From JAAFIM01 sp964467315 (GTDB lineage Bacteria > Bacteroidota > Bacteroidia > Chitinophagales > Saprospiraceae), in the NCBI GenBank assembly GCA_964467315.1, contig CAYXSA010000040.1, positions 1 to 36,917 of the forward strand: 36,917 bases of DNA, read 5' to 3'. Both the position numbers and the translations under genes were made by a program. The notes under the pieces were generated by a model. That model was not told the origin of the DNA and searched no databases. It saw nothing but the letters and a program-made list of their open reading frames with translations. This document shows, one piece after another, positions 23,704-29,938 of the stretch. Position 1 is the stretch's first letter. Each line of letters starts with the position of its first letter.

Positions 23704-23784
23704 GAAGGAGGTTTTAAAAATGGCAAAAAAAGATTAAAAAAGTATGCACTGCCCCGAGTGCGCACATTTTTGCAAACAGGGTAA

Positions 23785-23792
23785 CAAAAGTA
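23785..23792 (-). promoter_or_regulatory. Possible promoter -7 box for the T9SS adhesin gene
   Basis: The minus strand reads TACTTTTG, a match to TAnnTTTG, about 85 bp upstream of the start at 23703. No convincing upstream box. Confidence 0.35.
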
Positions 23793-23874
23793 AGTGTTTA
23801 TTGGCAGGCTTTGCTACGAAATCCCTGCTTTTAACAGATAAAAAAAAGTGGCAGGCATACAGAAAGGAGCGATA

Positions 23875-24036
23875 CCGATTGCCGCGAGAGGGATACGGAG
23901 GGCGCGCGTGTAGGGGCAGCCCTTGTGGCTGCCCTTTACCGCGCGTACCGAGCGCCGTAGGCGCGAAGGTATGAGCGAATAGCGAACCCGTAGCAGCCCG
24001 ACGCGAGCAGGCATAGCCTGCGAAGCGGCTCGCCAC
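23875..24036 (+). repeat. Family C mosaic palindromic element
   Basis: CGATTGCCGCGAGAGGGATA, CGGAGGGCGCGCG, cassette GGGCAGCC/GGCTGCCC (23914-23934), a GCGCCGTAGGCGC hairpin, GGTATGAGCGAATAGCGAAC, CCGTAGCAGCCCGACGCGAG, hairpin GCAGGCATAGCCTGC, and GAAGCGGCTCGCC. Compared with 16057-16210 the same cassette sits in the first hairpin position here and in the second position there. The rest of the 480-bp gap (23793-23874 and 24037-24183) shows no further feature that I can support. Confidence 0.8.
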
Positions 24037-24183
24037 CAAATTTTTAGCCCAAAAAATAGGGATACAGCAGTTTTTCCGTACCTTCGCCACCAGAAGCAGC
24101 GAATTTTTAGCAACCGAAAGCTACATTAGACCGTTTTTTTATTGCTTATCTTCTTTTTTCACCAATTTTTATTTTAATACGTT

Positions 24184-25782
24184 ATGCAATTTTTTCGACT
24201 CACTGCATTACTGGCTTGCTTGTCTGCACCTGCCGCCAGCCTGCTCGCACAAGGACACGCGCCGCACGCGGGCTGCTCCATGAGCGCGGAAGACGGCGCT
24301 ATCGTCAAAGATAGAATGCTGCGCAATCGCCACGATGCACAAATACAGGCAGCGCTGCAAAATCGGAGCAGCGCCCTGCCGACTTATATCCCGCTCGGCA
24401 TCACGACGGTAGCCAATACGAGCGGCGTAGGCTATGCCAGCATTGAGCAAATACACGCGATGGTCTGCGACCTCAACCGCGATTATGCCGACCAAAATGT
24501 CTTTTTTTATATCAAAGACAGCATCAGATACCGCCAAAATAACAATGTCTACAATGACGCTTGGGCTTTCAATTCGTCCATCTATATGGCGCAAAATAAA
24601 GTACCCAATGCCCTCAATATCTACATCAGCCCGACGGTCAATAATGCCGTAGCGAGTTTTTACACTCCAGCGGGCGACTATGTTTTTTTGATAACTTCCG
24701 AAGTCAATGGTACTTCCAACACGGCGACGCATGAGGTGGGGCACTTTTTCACCCTGCCGCATACCTTTTATGGCTGGGAAGGGGTCGCCTACCACGACGA
24801 CTATCAGGGCGTAAATGCGCCGAACACAATGGGCGGCGAAAATGTAGAAAAGGTAGCACGCACGGGCGGCAATGCCAACTGCGCGATAGCTGCCGATGGC
24901 TTTTGCGATACGGAGGCGGATTATATTTCCGACCGTTGGAACTGCCCTTATGTGGGCGTGAGCGGCGTGTTGGCTAAAGACCCGCTGGGCGTGGATATCA
25001 ATCCCGATGAGACGAATTATATGTCCTACTTTTTTGATGGTTGCCTAAATCGCTTTTCTACCCAACAAAAGGCGGCGATGTTGGCAGATATGCAATCTCG
25101 AGGCTGGTCAAATTTGGCAGCGCCTACGCCTATTGATACGCTTTCTGGTTTTGATGTGGTGCTAAATGCGCCGATAAATGATTTTATCGTTTTGGCAAAC
25201 GGCACCAATACGGTAACCCTGCAGTGGACGGCGCTCACGGGCGCAAATCAGTACATCGTCAGATTGGAGCGCACCTTACAGGGGCAACCGATAGCAGATA
25301 TTTTTACCGTGCGCACGACGACGAACAGTTATACCTTCAATACCAGCGCCCTGCCCGCTCCGCCTGCCAACGGCAATGCGCACGACTACCGCTGGAGCGT
25401 AAAACCGTTCAACAACCATTATACTTGCGCTGGTTTTTCCGATTATGGCACTTTCAAGGCTTCCATCAATGGGCAGCCTGTCGGTTTGGACGAGAGCGCC
25501 CAAGCGGCTGCGGCTTCGAGCTTGAGCCTGCGCGTACAGCCCAATCCGATACAGGGCGGCAGCGTACAAATACAGCTAAATAGCCAAATGGCGCAATCTA
25601 GCGCCCTGCGCATCTATAGCGCCGATGGCAAATTGTTGATAAATTCCACGCGCCAGCACTTGGAGGCGGGCGAAAATAGCTTCTCGATTGATGCGGCGGG
25701 CTTGTCGGCGGGTTTGTATATCGTGGTAGCTACCGACGAAAAGGGCGGGCAAGCCTATACGCGTTTCACGGTTTTGCCTTAA
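24184..25782 (+). CDS. T9SS-exported M43-like zinc metalloprotease, copy 1
   Basis: The 532-residue secreted protease has a signal peptide (about residues 1-22, ending SLLAQ) and a probable propeptide. The metzincin zinc site is HEVGHFFTLPH with ligands His183, His187, His193 and catalytic Glu184, followed by the Met-turn NYMSY with Met280. Conserved cysteines flank the insert (NCAIAADGFCDTEAD). The order resembles M43 (pappalysin-cytophagalysin) proteases, but the usual metzincin glycine after the second His is Thr190. A fibronectin-like domain (about 330-430) and a T9SS type A sorting domain (about 448-532, VQPNPIQGGSVQIQL, YSADGKLL, LSAGLYIVVA) follow. The next plus-strand gene is a paralogue. 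Likely an extracellular degradative enzyme. Confidence 0.9.
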   Translation: MQFFRLTALLACLSAPAASLLAQGHAPHAGCSMSAEDGAIVKDRMLRNRHDAQIQAALQNRSSALPTYIPLGITTVANTSGVGYASIEQIHAMVCDLNRDYADQNVFFYIKDSIRYRQNNNVYNDAWAFNSSIYMAQNKVPNALNIYISPTVNNAVASFYTPAGDYVFLITSEVNGTSNTATHEVGHFFTLPHTFYGWEGVAYHDDYQGVNAPNTMGGENVEKVARTGGNANCAIAADGFCDTEADYISDRWNCPYVGVSGVLAKDPLGVDINPDETNYMSYFFDGCLNRFSTQQKAAMLADMQSRGWSNLAAPTPIDTLSGFDVVLNAPINDFIVLANGTNTVTLQWTALTGANQYIVRLERTLQGQPIADIFTVRTTTNSYTFNTSALPAPPANGNAHDYRWSVKPFNNHYTCAGFSDYGTFKASINGQPVGLDESAQAAAASSLSLRVQPNPIQGGSVQIQLNSQMAQSSALRIYSADGKLLINSTRQHLEAGENSFSIDAAGLSAGLYIVVATDEKGGQAYTRFTVLP

Positions 25783-25790
25783 TTTTTTAG

Positions 25791-25940
25791 CTTTTTTTGG
25801 GCCTGCCCCCGCGCATCTGCCCGCGCAAAGGACGCGGGCAGGGGGCGACCACAAGGGTCGCCCCTACATGCGCGGGGTCGGGCTATCCGTTGCAGCCCCA
25901 CCGCCTGCGGCGGCATGGCTTCCACTGCTATCCCTCAGGC
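25791..25940 (-). repeat. Family A mosaic palindromic element
   Basis: T tract 8 bp after the stop, GGGCCTGCCCC, hairpin CTGCCCGCG/CGCGGGCAG, cassette GGGGCGACC/GGTCGCCCC (25842-25864), GGGGTCGGGCTATCC, hairpin CCGCCTGCGGCGG, CTATCCCTCAGGC. The cassette has the same CCTTGTGG core as the one in family C, read in the other direction. Confidence 0.82.
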
Positions 25941-25995
25941 TTGGCGCTGCGCGCCTGTCTACGATTGAGCAGAAAACGCCCCATCGGGTCTATTT
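25941..25995 (-). repeat. Diverged family F repeat
   Basis: On the plus strand GGCGCTGCGCGCCTGTCTAC, then AGAAAACGCCCCATCGGGTC resembles the reverse complement of 11266-11332. Similarity is clear only in the AGAAAACGCCCC part. Confidence 0.45.
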
Positions 25996-26032
25996 TCGTA
26001 GTTTTTTTGGGTAAATTTAGCGCTGTATAATA

Positions 26033-27595
26033 ATGAATCGTTACCTATTTAGCTTTTTTTTGGCTGCAGTTGCTGCGCCTATTTTTGCGCAAAGCGCCAA
26101 TATGCTGCCCTGTGGGGTAGATGCTGTTGAAGGCGAGCAAATCAAGATGGATATGCTCCGCAATCGGGCTGCGGTATCGCCCGCCCAAATCGCCGCCTTG
26201 CGCAATCGTCGCAATGTTACCTATGTGCCAATAACAGTGCACTTGATTGGCAATGGGCAGGGCTTGGATTTTCCCAATCCGCAAGGGGCGCTGTTTTGTT
26301 TGTGCGCGCTCAACCGCGACTTTGCCGACCAAAACATACAGTTTTATTTTAATCCGAACAATCCGATACGCTACTACGCCAATCAAACCGTATATGAAGA
26401 CGGCTACGCGAATACCAGCATCAACCTCATGGGCGGGGTGAAGGCAGCGAATACGCTCAATATCTTCATCGGCAATGCGGTATCGGAGCCTGTAGCGGGC
26501 TACTATTCTCGCTGGCGGGATTTGATATTCATACGCCGCAGCGAGGCGAATATGATTTCGGTAACCCTAACGCATGAGGCGGGGCATTTTTTCACGCTGG
26601 CGCATACCTTCAACGGCTGGGAAAATCTAAATTACGACGATTTGTACGGCGGTGCGCCCGCGCCTGTGCGCAATACCAACAATAGACTTGTGGAATATGT
26701 AGCACGCACGGGGACAAATACCAACTGCGATACAGTGGCAGACGGTTTTTGCGATACGGAGGCAGATTACTATTCTTATCGCATTGATTGCAGCTACAAC
26801 AGTGTAGTAAATGACCCCGACAGCGCTCGGCTCACACCCGACAACAGCAATTATATGTCGTATTTTAGCGATGCTTGTATGACGACCTTTACGAGCGAGC
26901 AGCGCGATGCGATTATGGCGAGTTTGACGCAACGGAATTGGCTAAACTTCCCCACGCCCAACCTCAACACCGTAACGAGCACGAATGTAGCGCCCACGAT
27001 GCCTATGGAGGCAGATACGGTTTTCCGATTGGCGGCTAACCCTTCGCAGCTGCTGAATATGCAATGGAGCGCCGCGCCCGATGCGATTGGTTATATCATA
27101 CATCTGGAGCGTATGTTTATAGGGCAACCTATAGGCACTGTTTTTACGCAGCTGGTCTATGGTACGGCGTACTCGCTGCCGATGAGCGGCTTGAATAATG
27201 GGGCATATCGCTGGACTATCAATCCATTTGGGCGATATAGTGCCTGCGACGGGGTGCCTATCATTGCGAATTTTGTGATAGCCAACGAAAACCAAACGGC
27301 TGTAGGGGTAGAAGAAACAAGCGTAGCGGCTGCGCCCTCGCTTTTTTGCTCGCCAAATCCCGTAGAGCGGGGTGGTTTATTGCAGGTGAATTTGCACAGT
27401 CCGAAAGCGGGCATGGCGCGCTTGAGTGTGGTCGATGCTTTGGGTCGGGAAGCATTTGCGCAGCGGGTTAGCTTGCAGGCGGGCGAAGATAATTTATACA
27501 GCCTTCATTTGCCTGAAAATTTGTCTTCGGGTGTATATTTGCTGCGCGCAGAGACCGCACAGGGGCAGCAGGTGCAACGTATTATCATTAGATAA
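26033..27595 (+). CDS. T9SS-exported M43-like zinc metalloprotease, copy 2
   Basis: The 520-residue product is a clear paralogue of the upstream protease. Signal peptide about residues 1-19 (ending IFAQ). The zinc site HEAGHFFTLAH gives His181, Glu182, His185 and His191; the Met-turn NYMSY has Met275. The same Thr (188) replaces the usual metzincin glycine. Shared landmarks include CALNRDFADQN, YYARTG-type VARTGTNTNC, DGFCDTEADYYS and the T9SS tail (CSPNPVERGGLLQVNL, VVDALGREAF, LSSGVYLLRAE). The duplication is old, as identity is scattered over the whole length. The start follows a poorly conserved promoter-like TAAATTTA at 26012-26019. Probably secreted to the surface or medium. Confidence 0.9.
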   Translation: MNRYLFSFFLAAVAAPIFAQSANMLPCGVDAVEGEQIKMDMLRNRAAVSPAQIAALRNRRNVTYVPITVHLIGNGQGLDFPNPQGALFCLCALNRDFADQNIQFYFNPNNPIRYYANQTVYEDGYANTSINLMGGVKAANTLNIFIGNAVSEPVAGYYSRWRDLIFIRRSEANMISVTLTHEAGHFFTLAHTFNGWENLNYDDLYGGAPAPVRNTNNRLVEYVARTGTNTNCDTVADGFCDTEADYYSYRIDCSYNSVVNDPDSARLTPDNSNYMSYFSDACMTTFTSEQRDAIMASLTQRNWLNFPTPNLNTVTSTNVAPTMPMEADTVFRLAANPSQLLNMQWSAAPDAIGYIIHLERMFIGQPIGTVFTQLVYGTAYSLPMSGLNNGAYRWTINPFGRYSACDGVPIIANFVIANENQTAVGVEETSVAAAPSLFCSPNPVERGGLLQVNLHSPKAGMARLSVVDALGREAFAQRVSLQAGEDNLYSLHLPENLSSGVYLLRAETAQGQQVQRIIIR

Positions 27596-27614
27596 AAGCC
27601 CGAAAGGGTGGACT

Positions 27615-27727
27615 TGCGTGAGGGATAGCAGCGGAACCACGCGCCTATAGGCGCGTGATGGAGCGAATAGCCCGACCGCCCGACCTTTAAGCCGCGTTAG
27701 CGGCGGGGAGGGCGGGCACGCCCAAAA
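27615..27727 (+). repeat. Family A mosaic palindromic element
   Basis: GCGTGAGGGATAG, hairpin CACGCGCCTATAGGCGCGTG, GCGAATAGCCCGACC, CGACCTTTAA, hairpin GCCGCGTTAGCGGC, GGGCACGCCC and an A tract 47 bp before fabH. Confidence 0.88.
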
Positions 27728-27773
27728 ATACAGCAGAAGAAACAGAAAAACTTCATTCAAAGCGATAGAAAAG

Positions 27774-28826
27774 ATGAGTATACGCACAAAAATCGCAGGC
27801 ATCGGCTACTATGTGCCTGCGCAAGCGGTAACAAACGACGACCTTGCGAAGGTTATGGACACCAATGACGAGTGGATACAGGAGCGCACGGGCATAAAGG
27901 AGCGACGCTACGCCAAAAGATACGAGGAAACCACCACGACACTCGCTGTAGAAGCCTCGAAAATCGCTATCGAAAGGGCGGGAATACGCAAAGAGGACAT
28001 AGATTTTATCGTTTTTGCAACCCTTAGCCCCGATTATTTCTTCCCTGGTTGTGGGGTGCTGCTGCAGCGCGCCTTAGGATTGGGTACGGTGGGCGCTTTG
28101 GACATCAGAAATCAATGTTCGGGCTTCATTTATGGGCTTTCCGTTGCCGACCAATTCATAAAAACGGGTATGTATAAGAACATTTTGCTCGTGGGAGCGG
28201 AGTTCCATTCTTCGGGATTGGACTTTAGCACGCGTGGGCGCAATGTATCGGTGATTTTCGGCGACGGCGCAGGCGCTTGCATACTGCAACCCAGCGTGGA
28301 AGCCAATCAGGGCGTGCTGACTACCCACCTGCATAGCGATGGAACTTATGCCGAAAAGCTCGCTTTTATCAATCCTGGCACGCATGGCGGCGTACATACG
28401 GGCGATAAAAGTTACTTTCATACGGAGTCGGAATTTGATTCTATGTTTTTCACGCAGGAGATGCTCGATAAAGGCGAGTTTTATCCGACTATGGACGGTC
28501 CGACCGTGTTCAAACACGCCGTTACCCGCTTCCCGCAGGTCATAAATGAGGCTTTGGAGGCGGCTGGAAAGACGGTGGCAGAGATTGATATGCTGATTCC
28601 GCATCAGGCAAACCTGCGCATCAGCCAATTCATACAACAGAAGTTAGGTTTGCCCGACGAAAAGGTCTTCAACAACATACAAAAATACGGAAATACCACC
28701 GCTGCCTCCATTCCTATCGCTATGTGCGAGGCTTGGGAGCAGGGAAAAATCAAGCGCGGCGACTTGGTTTGTCTGGCGGCATTCGGTAGCGGCTTCACTT
28801 GGGGCAGCGCTTTGCTGTATTGGTAG
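27774..28826 (+). CDS. fabH: 3-oxoacyl-ACP synthase III (KAS III)
   Basis: This 350-residue cytosolic thiolase-fold enzyme condenses an acyl-CoA starter with malonyl-ACP to begin fatty-acid synthesis; in Bacteroidota it often uses branched starters. The triad is complete: Cys115 in RNQCSGF, His277 in PHQAN and Asn307 in YGNTTAAS. TNDEWIQERTGI (30-41) and the C-terminal AFGSGFTWGSALL are typical. The region 200-240 (GTHGGVHTGDKSYFHTESEFDSM) is longer than in E. coli FabH, which places it in the long FabH group seen in Bacteroidota and raises the possibility of a specialised condensing role. It stands alone, not in a fab cluster. A terminator follows. Confidence 0.92.
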   Translation: MSIRTKIAGIGYYVPAQAVTNDDLAKVMDTNDEWIQERTGIKERRYAKRYEETTTTLAVEASKIAIERAGIRKEDIDFIVFATLSPDYFFPGCGVLLQRALGLGTVGALDIRNQCSGFIYGLSVADQFIKTGMYKNILLVGAEFHSSGLDFSTRGRNVSVIFGDGAGACILQPSVEANQGVLTTHLHSDGTYAEKLAFINPGTHGGVHTGDKSYFHTESEFDSMFFTQEMLDKGEFYPTMDGPTVFKHAVTRFPQVINEALEAAGKTVAEIDMLIPHQANLRISQFIQQKLGLPDEKVFNNIQKYGNTTAASIPIAMCEAWEQGKIKRGDLVCLAAFGSGFTWGSALLYW

Positions 28827-28845
28827 TTAAATTGGCGTTCTGTCT

Positions 28846-28892
28846 TAGGTACTGCGCCGCTCGCTATCGCTCGCGTCGCTGGTATCAAGTAT
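28846..28892 (-). repeat. Family D repeat, partial, reversed
   Basis: TAGGTACTGCGCCGCTCGC and TCGCGTCGCTGGTATCAAGT match, as reverse complement, the right half of the long copy at 5045-5122. The GCCGCC hairpin half is missing. Confidence 0.65.
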
Positions 28893-28907
28893 AAAGTATG
28901 CAAAAAT

Positions 28908-28950
28908 AAAACCCTTCCGTCCTATTTTCAGGGGCGGAAGGGCTTTTTTA
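28908..28950. terminator. Bidirectional terminator between fabH and lolA
   Basis: CCCTTCCG (28912-28919) pairs with CGGAAGGG (28935-28942), flanked by AAAA on the left and TTTTTT on the right. It separates two converging genes. Confidence 0.85.
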
Positions 28951-28967
28951 TGGGCTAAATGAGCGTT

Positions 28968-29645
28968 TTAGTCGCGCAAATCGGTCTCGCGCACGCCAGG
29001 ATACTGGGCTTTATTGAATATAAATTGGCTGTCGTCGATGCTGGCGGCTTGCATTTTGTGAATATCGAGGGTGTAGCGGGTGCCATCTTTGGTGAAAACC
29101 TTGATTTGCTCTACCTCGTTTTTGGCTTTATTGACCTTCACGCGCATTTTGCTGTATTCGCTATTTTTGTTGGTCGGCTTAAACTCGATGGAAACGCTCG
29201 TTGCGTCCTCATTGGTGATGGCGTAGAGGAAATTTTTGTCGACTTGGTCGAAATTCAGTATTTTATTGGGCGAAAGCAGGTCTTCATCATTGGGGTCGAA
29301 GTCGGTAATTTGCACCTCGTTCTGCTTTTTCATATACATCCAGATGGTTTTTCCGTCGCAAACCATCTCGTTGCTGTTGTTGGCGACCCGAAATTTGCGG
29401 TCTTTTTGGAAGATTTTGCCCTTTTGGACTTCTTTATTTTCGCCGTTTTCGATGGTCAGCGTATAATCTACTTGGGTAGATTTTACGGCTTTGTACTTAT
29501 CGCGCAGTTGGGCAACGATTTTTTTGGCTTCGGGGTCGCTTTGTTCCACAAATGGTTTGGGCGTGCTGCCTTGCGCAAAGAGCGATTGGGTGCTAAAAAA
29601 CAGCGCAGCGAAGCAGAAAAGAGCGAATATAGCGAGCGTTTTCAT
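28968..29645 (-). CDS. lolA: Outer-membrane lipoprotein carrier protein LolA
   Basis: The 225-residue periplasmic protein carries lipoproteins from the inner to the outer membrane. Signal peptide about residues 1-25 (ending SLFAQ). The LolA fold pattern follows: DKYKAVKSTQVDYTLTIENGE, GKIFQKDRKFRV, NEMVCDGKTIWMYMKKQNEVQITDFDP, then LSPNKILNFDQVDKNFLY, and VEQIKVFTKDGTRYTLDIHKMQ near the end. Length fits. It lies downstream of ftsK on the same strand, the usual order in Bacteroidota, but a family A repeat and a new promoter sit between them, so it probably has its own transcript. Given the many lipoproteins and barrels here, it is a core envelope factor. Confidence 0.9.
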   Translation of the reverse strand: MKTLAIFALFCFAALFFSTQSLFAQGSTPKPFVEQSDPEAKKIVAQLRDKYKAVKSTQVDYTLTIENGENKEVQKGKIFQKDRKFRVANNSNEMVCDGKTIWMYMKKQNEVQITDFDPNDEDLLSPNKILNFDQVDKNFLYAITNEDATSVSIEFKPTNKNSEYSKMRVKVNKAKNEVEQIKVFTKDGTRYTLDIHKMQAASIDDSQFIFNKAQYPGVRETDLRD

Positions 29646-29720
29646 GATATGTATGCGGTTGTGTCAGTGAGCCTTTGAGGGGAATCGATGGTATGTGGGC
29701 AGGCTATGCGAAAATAAAGC

Positions 29721-29754
29721 CAAAAATATAGAATTGAGCAGGGAGCGGGACAAA
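29721..29754 (-). promoter_or_regulatory. Promoter of lolA
   Basis: On the minus strand TTTG (29754-29751), a 22-bp spacer and TATTTTTG (29728-29721), a good Bacteroidota promoter. The family A element ends only 6 bp upstream of it. Confidence 0.6.
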
Positions 29755-29760
29755 TTGCGT

Positions 29761-29904
29761 TTTTTTTTGGCGTGCCCCCGCGCCACGCCAGCCGCAAAGG
29801 CGGCTGGCGGAGCCGTAGCATGCTACGGCTCTACATGGCGCGGGGTCGGGCTATTCGCTACGTCCACGCCTTGCGGCGTGGGCTTCGCTGCTATCCCTCA
29901 CGCA
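29761..29904 (-). repeat. Family A mosaic palindromic element
   Basis: T tract, GGCGTGCCCCC, hairpin CCAGCCGCAAAGGCGGCTGG, cassette AGCCGTAGCATGCTACGGCT (29811-29830), GGGGTCGGGCTATTC, hairpin CCACGCCTTGCGGCGTGG, CTATCCCTCACGC. The T side faces the lolA promoter. Confidence 0.87.
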
Positions 29905-29938
29905 TCTTCGCAGAGAATAAGCAGCCTGCGTAATTCGC

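Noticed and set aside
23704..23736. Mini-ORF with a strong Shine-Dalgarno (AAGGAGG before ATG) on the plus strand
   Set aside because: It would encode only five residues (MAKKD) and lies antisense to the leader of the adhesin gene; probably chance.
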